This document shows, in pieces, positions 19,434 to 29,766 of a stretch of 64,000 bases of DNA; position 1 is the first letter of the stretch, and each line of letters opens with the position of its first letter. Below the pieces are notes generated by a model. It saw nothing but the letters and a program-made list of their open reading frames with translations, was not told the origin of the DNA and ran no database searches. The DNA lies in assembly GCA_016291665.1 (NCBI GenBank), contig JAEEYE010000003.1, positions 60,926 to 124,925 of the forward strand, written 5' to 3'. This stretch comes from Oxalobacter sp. (GTDB lineage Bacteria > Pseudomonadota > Gammaproteobacteria > Burkholderiales > Burkholderiaceae_D). The position numbers were made by a program, and so were the translations under genes.

Positions 19434-19985
19434 TCAAGAGTACGCCAAGTACTGGAACTCCCCGAATTCAGCATCCAGGCGCTGAACAACGTCTTCCATA
19501 TATTCTTCATCAAGTTCGTCCCAGGCAATCGCTTCGCGGCAGTAGGCTTTGGCAAAAGCGGCCAGGAAATCCTTTTCTTCATTAAAGAAAGCAGGAATTG
19601 CCTTGGGGTTGGTCATGTCACACAGGCAATAGATATCGAGTTCCATGGAATCCGGCAATGCCAGCATGCCCTTGAAAAACTCTACGGCATTCGCTGCATC
19701 GCCACGGGTAACATCTTCATGCAGGTAAAAGAATTCCGTGCCCTTCACATCATCATGCGTGAGGTTCCCTGCTTTCAGTTTTGCACGGACGTCTGCCCAC
19801 TTTTCATCACCCAAACCACGCAACTTCAATGCAGGCCAAGCAGTAATCTCGCCATGGCTGATACCCAGGCCATCCGGCGTGATGTATTCATAACGCAACC
19901 CCTGTGCCGTACTCATTACACTGGCGCAGACACCCTGGCGTTTCAGTGTGTCAATCAGGTAGGCGCGGTTCATCTTAAATTCCAT
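19434..19985 (-). CDS. Unrecognised small acidic protein, partner of the upstream AAA+ ATPase
   Basis: I do not recognise this 183-residue protein. It has no signal peptide or membrane segment, so it should be cytoplasmic. The C-terminal third is rich in acidic residues (WDELDEEYMEDVVQRLDAEFGE) and aromatic residues; a CLCDM segment lies around residues 119-123. Nothing resembles a nuclease or protease motif. The ATG at 19985 has AAGGAAG in front; an internal ATG four codons later has a weaker site. It lies 70 nt after the AAA+ gene on the same strand, with only a hairpin between, and a terminator follows, so the two form a closed two-gene unit. It may be an adaptor or substrate of the ATPase; that is inference from position. 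Confidence 0.75.
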   Translation of the reverse strand: MEFKMNRAYLIDTLKRQGVCASVMSTAQGLRYEYITPDGLGISHGEITAWPALKLRGLGDEKWADVRAKLKAGNLTHDDVKGTEFFYLHEDVTRGDAANAVEFFKGMLALPDSMELDIYCLCDMTNPKAIPAFFNEEKDFLAAFAKAYCREAIAWDELDEEYMEDVVQRLDAEFGEFQYLAYS

Positions 19986-20011
19986 TTCTACTTCCTTTTC
20001 CTTTCAATACA

Positions 20012-20033
20012 GGACTGCCCGATCAGGCAGTCC
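20012..20033 (-). other. Intercistronic hairpin inside the AAA+/acidic-protein unit
   Basis: Perfect 8-bp arms GGACTGCC and GGCAGTCC with a 6-nt loop lie between the two genes. No T-run follows on the minus strand. It may tune the protein ratio through mRNA stability or limited attenuation. Confidence 0.6.
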
Positions 20034-20055
20034 CAAAATCATCATTCCTATTGCA

Positions 20056-21702
20056 TTACAGCCCACGGAACTGGGCACATGTATTGAAGACCCTGATCGA
20101 TGGGGAAATCTTCTTCTGGCGGCACCATTTTGCCGTCAACTTGATCAGTTCCTTGATGTCTCGGCCTGAGATCCCATCAAAACGGACAACCAGCTCATCA
20201 ATCAGTTCGTCCGTCAGGGCAAACTGGAACTGATCTGCCAGCACACGCCAAATACGCTTTGCATCTTCAGGGACTGGTACCGTATACCGGATGGTCGCAA
20301 TACACCGTGAGATGATTGCGTCATCCACGTCATCCACACGGTTGGTCGTCAAGAACAGCAACCCATGGAAATATTCCAACGTCCTTAAGAACGAGGCAAC
20401 GACCGCATTGTGGTCAATATCGTTCCCTCGGCGGCGGATATAGACGTCAGCCTCATCAATCAGGAGGATTGCCCCCCAGCGCTGGGCGCGTTTCAAGACC
20501 TTTTCCAAATTCTTTTCGACCTTGTCGGATTCAACTCCCAACTGGCCGGAATGGACGCGGTAAAGCGGACGGCCAACGACTTCCGAGTACACTTCAGCCG
20601 TCAACGTCTTACCCAAACCGGGCGCCCCCATACACAGGATAGTAGTGCCACCGGACTTGCCTGCAACGATATCATCCATCAGGATATCCATGTCGAGCGT
20701 CAGAATATCAATCAGGTCACGGTGTTCTTCCGGCAAGATCAGCTTGTCACGCAGGGAGGCATCATACTGGTAAGGGGTCAGGTTCTTCACATGCATCCAC
20801 ATATGCGTGTGCGTATCTAGGTTGAAACACAGGATGACAGGGTGGATGGGAATCTCACACTGCGATTTACCGAATTTTTCCCACCACGGGTAAGTCCCCT
20901 TGGTAAAGAACCGACGCTGGATCAGCCCTTCATCATTAATAACGCGGCAAGGAGCATCCAAAGGTACGCGTTCCGGATAAGGGGTACGCTCTTCCATATT
21001 CACTTCAAGACCCACACCCTGTGCCCAGAACTGTTCATTCTTGGCTGGCAGGATATCGGCAAACTTCTGCATGGAAAGCAGGTATTCTTCTTTCAGGTCT
21101 TCCGTTTCCTTGATAAAGCCTTTAGAACCCAACAGTTCAGCAACACGCTTGTTCTGCAGGTCTTCCGAAAAGAAAAAGAACGTCTGGGTCGACGCACGGA
21201 GATAGTCATCCTTACGCGTCACAATGCCGTTAGCTGCCAAGTAAACAGCAACACATGGCGGCGCATTGGATGCTTCCAAAAAGGAGACTTCAGTTACAAG
21301 CCAAGGGGTATGCTCACCGTTCTGGCCAACGGCATAGATCCAACCGTCAATACAGTCACGGCGCAGGTATTCCCTGATTGCCTGTGCTGCCACCATCAAA
21401 CTGTTGATCTGGATATTAGCTGGATTCCTGGATGCTTCCCGCAAACCAGCCAATGTCCCTGCGACGCTATGTTTCCCCCTTTTCAGCAACTCTTGGTGTA
21501 GCCACTCGCACGCGGCTTCATCGAGCTCATTGTAGGCAACCGTAATCTCGGCATCAGCACGCATCAGCAGATAGTCAGGGATGTTCTGAACCCATGTTGC
21601 ATCAGCAAACAGCTTTTTCGCCAGCTGGGCTATTTCGGGATTGATGCTGATGGAAATGATATTACGCACCAATTCGTCTTCGTAACTCAAGTCTGTATTC
21701 AT
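20056..21702 (-). CDS. AAA+ ATPase with long uncharacterised N-terminal region
   Basis: A 548-residue protein with a classical AAA module in its C-terminal half: Walker A GAPGLGKT (359-366), Walker B LLIDEAD (413-419), sensor-1 TTNR (452-455) and a probable arginine finger in SRC (about 465-467), followed by an alpha-helical lid with GISGRDIKELI. The first 330 residues match no domain I know. They include a FNLDTHTHMWMHVKNLTPYQYD segment leading to LILPEEHRDLIDIL, just before the AAA core. The segment DVYIRRRGNDIDHNAVVASF plus LRTLEYFHGLLFLTTNRV recalls AAA proteins found mainly in fungi; this is from memory and unverified. GGAG precedes the ATG. A 216-nt gap separates it from folA. Substrate unknown; unfoldase or remodeller is likely. 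Confidence 0.85.
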   Translation of the reverse strand: MNTDLSYEDELVRNIISISINPEIAQLAKKLFADATWVQNIPDYLLMRADAEITVAYNELDEAACEWLHQELLKRGKHSVAGTLAGLREASRNPANIQINSLMVAAQAIREYLRRDCIDGWIYAVGQNGEHTPWLVTEVSFLEASNAPPCVAVYLAANGIVTRKDDYLRASTQTFFFFSEDLQNKRVAELLGSKGFIKETEDLKEEYLLSMQKFADILPAKNEQFWAQGVGLEVNMEERTPYPERVPLDAPCRVINDEGLIQRRFFTKGTYPWWEKFGKSQCEIPIHPVILCFNLDTHTHMWMHVKNLTPYQYDASLRDKLILPEEHRDLIDILTLDMDILMDDIVAGKSGGTTILCMGAPGLGKTLTAEVYSEVVGRPLYRVHSGQLGVESDKVEKNLEKVLKRAQRWGAILLIDEADVYIRRRGNDIDHNAVVASFLRTLEYFHGLLFLTTNRVDDVDDAIISRCIATIRYTVPVPEDAKRIWRVLADQFQFALTDELIDELVVRFDGISGRDIKELIKLTAKWCRQKKISPSIRVFNTCAQFRGL

Positions 21703-21918
21703 GTATTCTCCAGATGTCCAAGGACAAGCGGGCAGCTCAGTTCAGGCACACATCCCGTTATACGGAATGCAACCACACTTGCCTTTTGGAAACGATACCG
21801 GCAACCGGCAGGACAGCAACGCTTGCATCCATAGCAAGGCGCAAAAAAGCCATCACCATCCCACTCCTTTGGAAGCCTCTTTTATAGAGACGCAACTATC
21901 CTTCCCGGGATGGACAGG

Positions 21919-22398
21919 CTATTTTCGGTGGTACTCAATGAAAGCGTAGGGAATGGATGCTTCTATCTCTTTCCTTGAGATTTCAACGAATTGCCCCTCA
22001 GGCATCTCAGGATAAACAGTTTCACCATCGAAGGAACGATGCACGACTGTCAGGTAGATTCTATCAGTTATCGGCAGGGTTTGCGCAAACAATTCTCCCC
22101 CGCCACCAATGACAATATCATCATTACCCAACTCTTTCGCCAGAGCCAACGCTTCATCGACACTATGCACTACATGAGCACCTGGCACCTGGTAACCTGG
22201 CTGTCGGGTCACAATGACTGTCGTCCTTCCCGGCAAGACACGCCCAATGGATTCATGCGTCTTCCTGCCTAAAACCAGGATTCTGCCAAGTGTCAATTCC
22301 TTGAAGATTTTCTGCTCACCAGGGATATGCCAAGGCATCTGCCCGTCCTTGCCAATCACGCGGTTTTCCGCCATCGCAACAACGTGTGAGATGGTCAT
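21919..22398 (-). CDS. folA: Dihydrofolate reductase
   Basis: NADPH-dependent reduction of dihydrofolate to tetrahydrofolate; the trimethoprim target. It has 159 residues, as in E. coli. The substrate-site motif VIGKDGQMPWHIPGEQ carries the usual P-W-x-x-P, followed by LGRKTHESIGRVLPGRTTVIVTR for NADPH binding and VIGGGGELFAQTLP. Compared with the common LPWHLP, the Leu before PWH is Met here and the Leu after is Ile. The acidic catalytic residue normally found in the next helix (Asp27 of E. coli) appears as Glu in GEQKIFK; Glu occurs in some families. The start overlaps the TPR gene stop by 4 nt with AAAGGAG upstream. Confidence 0.95.
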   Translation of the reverse strand: MTISHVVAMAENRVIGKDGQMPWHIPGEQKIFKELTLGRILVLGRKTHESIGRVLPGRTTVIVTRQPGYQVPGAHVVHSVDEALALAKELGNDDIVIGGGGELFAQTLPITDRIYLTVVHRSFDGETVYPEMPEGQFVEISRKEIEASIPYAFIEYHRK

Positions 22399-24311
22399 TG
22401 TTTTACTCCTTTCATGGCAGCAGGCGTGATTTTCAGGCGCTTCAACGTCTTGGCAAGCGATTCATCTTTCGGATCTTTTGCACGTGCTTTCGAGAAAAAC
22501 ACCAAGGCTTCCTCTCGTTGCCCTTTCATCCACAGCACTTCCCCCAAATGCACGGCAATCTCTGCTTCATCGTTTAAAGCCTGCGCCTTGCGCAATATCT
22601 TTTCGGCTTCATCCAAGTCCCCTAAGCGGTAATATACCCAACCCAGGCTGTCTATAATGTAAGGGTCATTAGGTGCCAGCTCAAGTGCCTTTTCAATGTA
22701 GCCCTTCGCTTCTTCCAATCGGATGCCCCTATCTGCCAGCGAATAACCCAACGCATTCCAAGCATGGTGGAATGTCGGATCCAAGACCATGACCTGCCTT
22801 AACACATTCTCCATCTCAGCATACTGACCGACAAATTCTGCCGTCAACGCAAAATCATACAGGACGTTTGTACTACGCTGATAATCCGGCAACTCCATTT
22901 TCAGCAGAGTATATGCCTGCTGATAGCGTTTAAGGCTCCTTAAAATCTGGGTCTCAGTCAACAGGATCTTTTCTTTGTCGTCAGGATAACGCTTGGCCAA
23001 ATCATCCATCACGCGGCGCATTTTCGCCATATCGTTTTTCTTGGCATAGACCTGGGCTCTGCGCACATCGCGCATCATCAAGATTTCTTCTGTCGCGTCT
23101 GGCGGCATCTGACCCAACCAATAAAGCGACCTGTCATAGCGTCCAGCATCCTCCGTCACCTGCGAAAGCAGGAGATAAACCTGCATCGTTTCGGCATCAG
23201 GCCCCTCTTCCGTACTGGTAGCATCAGCGTCTTTCGGTGTTTCTTCGTTAACCTTCAACCACTGCGAGAAATACTTTTCAGCCTGATCGTTTTTGCCCTG
23301 CTCCATGCAAAGCAGCCCTAACGAATACAAGGCCATCTTATCTTTAGGTGCCTGTTTGACCACTTGTTCAAATGCCACCAGCGCGGGTTCATAGCGTTTT
23401 TCACTCGCCAAGAGGCGGGCATTGGCAACTTGGACTTCATGGGCTTCAGGATAGGCCTTCAAAAATTGCGCCATGATGTCTAAAGCACGGTTGACGTCAC
23501 CAACTGCCTGCGCTTTCGTGAGTACGGCCAACTGCGAATCCGGCTTGATAGCCAATGCGCGCTCCGCTTCAACAATTGCACGTGCGTTGTCACGCTTTTG
23601 TAAAGCGCTAACAGCCAACGACACATGCGCATCGGCATTGTTGTCGTAAGGTTTTAAGACCTCTTCCTGTACTTTGAAAGCAGTTTCCTTATCCGTAAAG
23701 TTGGCCAGGGCCTGTTGCAGCCGCAAGAACAAAGTCGCACGCCTTGCATCGTCTTTTGCATGCGCGAGTCTATCTACAAAATGTTCCTTGATTTCATCAA
23801 GCCGGTTATTTAGAACTAAGAAATTGACCAGGTACTGCTCGACTTCATCCGAATCAGGGGATGATTTTGCCCACAAACGGACTGCAGCCAAGGATTTTTC
23901 AGCATCTTTTTCTGTGACAGCAATCTGAGCCGCACGCTTTGCCAAACGAGGATCGCGAGTTTCACGCGCTACTGCCATCATCTCTTCAAAAGACCCATTC
24001 TTGTCCCCGTAATACCCAACAAACTCTGCGTGCAGGATTTTGTACATCAAATCGCTGCTCAAATCGATAGCAGGCAGGTTAGGATCGAACTTTTTGGCAT
24101 CTTTGTCTTCTTCCTTTTCGTCGTCTGAGGAAGACGTCTTACCTTTATCCGCATCTTTACCTTTCTTCTCTACGGCTTTGCCTTTAGTTGGCTTTTTTTG
24201 CGCAACAAGAGAAGCAGGTGTAGAAGCTGCTGCCAAAGACGGTGTCACTAAAAAAACCGATAGCAACACAGCCATCAGCGCCGAAAGTCGACCTTTACGG
24301 TGAAAGTCCAT
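22395..24311 (-). CDS. Secreted tetratricopeptide-repeat protein
   Basis: A 638-residue exported protein. The N-terminal signal peptide (RLSALMAVLLSVFLVTPSLAAAS) is followed by a lysine- and acid-rich low-complexity stretch (about 38-75) and then many TPR-like helical hairpins up to the C-terminus. The clearest are AWNALGYSLADRGIRLEEAKGYIEKALELAPNDP and IDSLGWVYYRLGDLDEAEKILRKAQ. No lipobox Cys is seen, so it should be periplasmic. Betaproteobacteria often carry such a TPR gene beside lolB-ispE; here folA follows instead, overlapped by 4 nt. Role unknown; a scaffold for envelope complexes is plausible. Confidence 0.85.
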   Translation of the reverse strand: MDFHRKGRLSALMAVLLSVFLVTPSLAAASTPASLVAQKKPTKGKAVEKKGKDADKGKTSSSDDEKEEDKDAKKFDPNLPAIDLSSDLMYKILHAEFVGYYGDKNGSFEEMMAVARETRDPRLAKRAAQIAVTEKDAEKSLAAVRLWAKSSPDSDEVEQYLVNFLVLNNRLDEIKEHFVDRLAHAKDDARRATLFLRLQQALANFTDKETAFKVQEEVLKPYDNNADAHVSLAVSALQKRDNARAIVEAERALAIKPDSQLAVLTKAQAVGDVNRALDIMAQFLKAYPEAHEVQVANARLLASEKRYEPALVAFEQVVKQAPKDKMALYSLGLLCMEQGKNDQAEKYFSQWLKVNEETPKDADATSTEEGPDAETMQVYLLLSQVTEDAGRYDRSLYWLGQMPPDATEEILMMRDVRRAQVYAKKNDMAKMRRVMDDLAKRYPDDKEKILLTETQILRSLKRYQQAYTLLKMELPDYQRSTNVLYDFALTAEFVGQYAEMENVLRQVMVLDPTFHHAWNALGYSLADRGIRLEEAKGYIEKALELAPNDPYIIDSLGWVYYRLGDLDEAEKILRKAQALNDEAEIAVHLGEVLWMKGQREEALVFFSKARAKDPKDESLAKTLKRLKITPAAMKGVKQ

Positions 24312-24463
24312 AATTACAAAACCTAACCACGTATGGGAAACAGCAGGAACCTGCCAAAAACACGAATTTCATATGATACTCTATCCGTCCTGTACACATG
24401 CGCCTCCAAAAATATTGCAAAGCACCAAAAGCGCCACAGAAAAACAGAAAAAATAAAAAAAGC

Positions 24464-24491
24464 TGTACAAATAAGAAAATTATTGTATAAT
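24464..24491 (+). promoter_or_regulatory. Promoter of tRNA-Arg
   Basis: TGTACA (24464-24469), a 16-bp A/T-rich spacer and a perfect TATAAT (24486-24491) end 10 nt before the tRNA. Confidence 0.7.
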
Positions 24492-24501
24492 CTTAACTTT
24501 C

Positions 24502-24578
24502 GCGGCTGTAGCTCAGCTGGATAGAGTGCTTGGCTACGAACCAAGAGGTCGTGGGTTCGATTCCTGCCAGCCGCGCCA
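24502..24578 (+). tRNA. tRNA-Arg (anticodon ACG)
   Basis: A 77-nt cloverleaf with acceptor arms GCGGCTG/CAGCCGC, D-loop GCTCAGCTGGATAGAGT, anticodon stem CTTGG/CCAAG and loop CTACGAA (anticodon 24536-24538), a TTCGATT T-loop and encoded CCA. The ACG anticodon is normally edited to ICG by TadA to read CGU, CGC and CGA. A consensus promoter and a strong terminator flank it, so it is a single-gene transcript. Confidence 0.97.
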
Positions 24579-24584
24579 GATACT

Positions 24585-24613
24585 AAAAAGGATGTCTTCG
24601 GACATCCTTTTTT
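24585..24613 (+). terminator. Terminator of tRNA-Arg
   Basis: A 12-bp stem (24585-24596 with 24601-24612) carries a stable TTCG loop and runs into a T-tract. It starts seven bases after the tRNA CCA end. Confidence 0.92.
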
Positions 24614-24784
24614 CTTTGTAAATCATTTGATTCACTTTGCTGGCAGTACGGAAAAAATAACATCAAGCGCGTACGCAATAATTACTATTTTGAGATATGT
24701 CGCGAATAGGACATACCCCCATATCTCCCAAGTACACCAAGAATCAGCCCCCCAAAAAACCAACTGGTTGCCCCTTCTGGCAAA

Positions 24785-24808
24785 CGAAAAAAGCCCGCCG
24801 AAGCGGGC
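24785..24808 (-). terminator. Terminator of gdhA
   Basis: GCCCGC and GCGGGC arms with a TTCG loop are followed on the minus strand by TTTTTTCG. It lies 29 nt after the gdhA stop. Between this and the tRNA-Arg terminator (24614-24784) I see no gene or motif. Confidence 0.9.
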
Positions 24809-24836
24809 CTCCTTTTCAAGGTTCTTTAAACCAGAC

Positions 24837-26177
24837 TTAGATGACACCCTGTGCCAGCATTGCATCAGCAACTTTCACGAAGCCGGCAACGTTTGCACCG
24901 GTAATGTAACTGATGGTGCCATCTGGACGGGTACCATACTTGACGCACTGATCATGGATAGCCTTCATGATGCCGTTCAGTTTCTGATCGACTTCTTCAC
25001 GGGTCCAGGACAAGCGGATTGCATTCTGAGACATTTCCAGACCAGACGTTGCAACACCACCTGCATTGGAAGCCTTACCTGGTGCATACAGGATACCCCG
25101 CGATTCGAAGAGTTTAGCTGCTTCAATGGTAGAAGGCATGTTTGCACCTTCAGCAACGCAGATTACGCCGTTTTCAATCAGGGTCTTAGCATCGTTTTCA
25201 TCCAGTTCGTTCTGGGTTGCGCAAGGTAGTGCAACGTCAACTGGAACAAACCATGGACGGGATTCTGGATAGTACTTTGCGTTGACAGCTGCTGCATATT
25301 CACTGCAACGGCCATAACGAACGTTCTTGATTTCCATCAGCTTAGCCAGTTTTTCTGGGGTAAAGCCTTCTTCGTCAACAACAGTACCGTTGGAGTCAGA
25401 AACGGTCACAACCTTAGCACCCAGCTGCATTGCCTTTTCAACAGCATACTGGGCAACGTTACCGGAACCAGAAATTGCAACACGCATACCCTTGAGGTTC
25501 ATGCCGACGCGTTTCAACATTTCTTCAACAAAGTAAACAGTACCGTAACCGGTTGCTTCTGGACGGATCAGGGAACCACCGAAAGCCAAGCCCTTACCGG
25601 TGAAGACGCAGTCGGTACGGTTTGCCAGTTTCTTGTACATACCGACCATGTAACCCACTTCACGGCCACCAACACCGATGTCACCAGCAGGGACGTCTGT
25701 ATCAGCGCCAACATGGCGGAACAGTTCGGAAACAAATGCCTGACAGAAGCGCATGATTTCGTTGTCGCTCTTGCCCTTTGGATCGAAGTCAGAACCACCC
25801 TTACCTGCACCCATTGGCAGTGTAGTCAGTGCATTCTTGAAAGTCTGTTCAAATGCCAGGAACTTCAGGATAGACAGGTTGACAGATGGGTGGAAACGCA
25901 GACCGCCCTTGTAAGGCCCAATCATGGAGCTATGCTGGATACGGTAGCCACGATTGACCTGAACCTGGCCATTATCGTCGACCCAAGAAACACGGAACTG
26001 AATGATGCGTTCTGGTTCAACCAGACGACGCAGGAGTTCCTGGCTCTGGTATTTTGGATTAGCCTCGATAAAAGGCCACATGCTTTCCATCACTTCGGTA
26101 ACTGCCTGATGAAATTCAGGCTGGTGTGGATCGCGCTGTTTTACGCCATCGAGGAATTCTTGAAGAGTCTGTGTCAT
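24837..26177 (-). CDS. gdhA: NADP-specific glutamate dehydrogenase
   Basis: Cytoplasmic enzyme that aminates 2-oxoglutarate to glutamate; main ammonium assimilation route at high ammonia. The 446 residues match E. coli GdhA (447). The signature LPMGAGKGGSDFDPKGKSDNE carries the catalytic lysine region, and PAGDIGVGGREVGYM follows. The Rossmann motif is ISGSGNVAQYAVEK. A TTG six codons upstream extends the frame, but the ATG at 26177 with GGA upstream gives the family length. A terminator follows, and a 348-nt divergent region separates it from serS, so it is a single-gene unit. Two dyads in that region may be regulator sites. Confidence 0.96.
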   Translation of the reverse strand: MTQTLQEFLDGVKQRDPHQPEFHQAVTEVMESMWPFIEANPKYQSQELLRRLVEPERIIQFRVSWVDDNGQVQVNRGYRIQHSSMIGPYKGGLRFHPSVNLSILKFLAFEQTFKNALTTLPMGAGKGGSDFDPKGKSDNEIMRFCQAFVSELFRHVGADTDVPAGDIGVGGREVGYMVGMYKKLANRTDCVFTGKGLAFGGSLIRPEATGYGTVYFVEEMLKRVGMNLKGMRVAISGSGNVAQYAVEKAMQLGAKVVTVSDSNGTVVDEEGFTPEKLAKLMEIKNVRYGRCSEYAAAVNAKYYPESRPWFVPVDVALPCATQNELDENDAKTLIENGVICVAEGANMPSTIEAAKLFESRGILYAPGKASNAGGVATSGLEMSQNAIRLSWTREEVDQKLNGIMKAIHDQCVKYGTRPDGTISYITGANVAGFVKVADAMLAQGVI

Positions 26178-27827
<1,650 letters not shown>

Positions 27828-27840
27828 CCGCTTGCGCTAT

Positions 27841-27865
27841 GTTCCCGTCCTCCTTGGACGGGAAC
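27841..27865. terminator. Perfect hairpin between convergent serS and the ggt-like gene
   Basis: GTTCCCGTCC and GGACGGGAAC form a 10-bp stem with a 5-nt loop, 13 nt after the serS stop. No long T-run follows, but the position between convergent genes suggests a shared transcript end. Confidence 0.6.
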
Positions 27866-27872
27866 AAGTTCC

Positions 27873-29588
27873 TTAATAGCCAACCGCCAACCCATCACTC
27901 CTAGGGTCCGTTGCCCCATAACGCAACCCCGTTTCCGGATCAACCATAATCGCACCGGCATGACCCAATGCATCAGTAAAATCCCCTACCTTTTCAACGG
28001 GATGGCCGCGTCTGGCCAACTCATCAAAAACCGTCTGCGGCACACGTCCCTCAATCTTCAAGGTATTGGAAGCCGCACCCCATGTCCTGCCATTTAGCCA
28101 GCGTGGCGCTGCAATGGCGTCCTGAGGGAACATTCCAAAGTCCACAACCCGCGTGACAATAGCCGTCTGGCTCTGTGGCTGCCCTTCGCCACCCATCGTA
28201 CCGTAGACCAGAAACGGCTTCTCATCCTTTAAGAGCATGCCGGCAATCAATGTATGGAATGTGCGCTTTTTCGGTGCCAGAGAATTGACATGGTTCAGAT
28301 CCAAGGAAAAAAACGACCCACGGTTCTGGAGAAGCACCCCGGTATCCCCCGCCACTATGCCTGAGCCGAAATCATGGTAGATCGACTGGATCAATGACAC
28401 GGCATTGCCATCCTTGTCGACCACACCAATCCAAACCGTATCGCCTTTGGGATCCAATGGCGGTAGCCCTTGGTGAGCATATTCCATATCAATACGTGCC
28501 GCCTGTTCTTTCCCGTGTGCATCTGAGAGCAACTGACCAAGCGGAATCTCGGTAAACACAGGATCACTCAGGTACTTGTCGCGGTCAATGAATGCCTCTT
28601 TAGTGGCTTCAGCCATCAAATGGTAATAGTCAGCAGTTCCCTCACCCAAGGAAGCGACATCAAAATTTTTCAGGATATTCAAAATACTGAGCGCTGCCAT
28701 ACCCTGCGAATTCGGTGGCAGGTTGTACGCCGTATAGCCACGGTATTCTACGGAAAGCGGTTCCACCCAATCGGCCTTGTGGTTGGCAAAATCCTCATAC
28801 GTCAGCACCCCGCCATTGGCAGCAACGTCATCGACAATCGCCTTAGCCAAGGAACCCCTATAGAATTCATCCGCCCCTTTTTCAGCAATAGTCTGGTACG
28901 TCTTTGCAAGCTGCGGCTGGTACATGACTTCGCCCACACGGTAGGGTGAACCATCCGGCTTCAAGTACATCTTCTTGAACGCGGCAAAACGTTGCAGGTT
29001 ACGGAACTCGGTGTCATTGGGGTCAGTATTGATAGCCTGCCAGCGCGCTAAAGATGGCGTGACAGGGAAACCATCCTTCGCATACAGGATGGCATCATCA
29101 AAGAGTACTTCCCACGCCAATCCCTTATTGGCCATATGGTTTTTAGCATAGGTATGCGCGGCGTCCCAACCTGAGACTGCGCCCGGCACGGTAACTGCAG
29201 CGAGATACCCCCTCGATGGGATATTCTGGTATCCCTTTTCCCGGTAAAAGGCAATGGTTGCTTTGGAACCTGCCCGACCGCTGGCATTTAATGCCCTGAC
29301 ACGCTTTTCCTTGGCATTGTAGATCAGCCAGAAGTTGTCGCCACCCAATGTCGTCATCATCGGATAGACAACATTCATGGTAGCGGCAACCGCTATGGCT
29401 GCGTCAACGGCGTTACCCCCTTGCCGTAACACGGCAAGGCCAGCATTAGACGCCATATAGTTGGGGGAAGTGACCATCCCATAACGGGCAACCGGATCCA
29501 TGCACTGGGAAGGCGTCGCCGTGTATTTGCCGGGGGACTTTTCAGATGCGGCATCTTTCACCGCAGAAAGGATTCTGGATACTATCAT
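27873..29588 (-). CDS. Gamma-glutamyltransferase family protein, cytoplasmic type
   Basis: Ntn-hydrolase of the gamma-glutamyltranspeptidase superfamily, 571 residues. The precursor should self-cleave before the nucleophilic Thr384 (KGDTVWIGVVDKDGNAVSLIQ), followed by DFGSGIVAGDTGVLLQNRGSFFSLD. The N-terminal part has the GGNAVDAAIAVAATMNVVYPMMTTLGG block typical of the family. No signal peptide is present, unlike periplasmic E. coli Ggt, so it should act in the cytoplasm; it looks closer to the YwrD-like branch. Substrate could be glutathione, another gamma-glutamyl compound or an acylated amine. An AGGTGG site precedes the ATG. It is divergent from the LOG gene. Confidence 0.88.
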   Translation of the reverse strand: MIVSRILSAVKDAASEKSPGKYTATPSQCMDPVARYGMVTSPNYMASNAGLAVLRQGGNAVDAAIAVAATMNVVYPMMTTLGGDNFWLIYNAKEKRVRALNASGRAGSKATIAFYREKGYQNIPSRGYLAAVTVPGAVSGWDAAHTYAKNHMANKGLAWEVLFDDAILYAKDGFPVTPSLARWQAINTDPNDTEFRNLQRFAAFKKMYLKPDGSPYRVGEVMYQPQLAKTYQTIAEKGADEFYRGSLAKAIVDDVAANGGVLTYEDFANHKADWVEPLSVEYRGYTAYNLPPNSQGMAALSILNILKNFDVASLGEGTADYYHLMAEATKEAFIDRDKYLSDPVFTEIPLGQLLSDAHGKEQAARIDMEYAHQGLPPLDPKGDTVWIGVVDKDGNAVSLIQSIYHDFGSGIVAGDTGVLLQNRGSFFSLDLNHVNSLAPKKRTFHTLIAGMLLKDEKPFLVYGTMGGEGQPQSQTAIVTRVVDFGMFPQDAIAAPRWLNGRTWGAASNTLKIEGRVPQTVFDELARRGHPVEKVGDFTDALGHAGAIMVDPETGLRYGATDPRSDGLAVGY

Positions 29589-29766
29589 GGTTCACCACCT
29601 ATAGTTACGCCTTGGATCCCCCATCGAGAAGTAGGAAACATAAGGCCTATGTTTTATCGAAGTTACTCTACCAGAAATTGGTCCAGCAGTCCCCGCATCT
29701 GCCAGCCAATTGTGTGCATTCTGCGGTATAGTTCGATTTTCTAAACTGCCTGATTTCTCCAACACC

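Noticed and set aside
20410..21501. Plus-strand frames of 136 and 219 codons across the AAA+ gene
   Set aside because: They are shadows of the minus-strand ATPase, whose Walker motifs are intact.
24632..24871. Minus-strand frame of 79 codons after gdhA
   Set aside because: It overlaps the gdhA end in another frame and spans the gdhA terminator.
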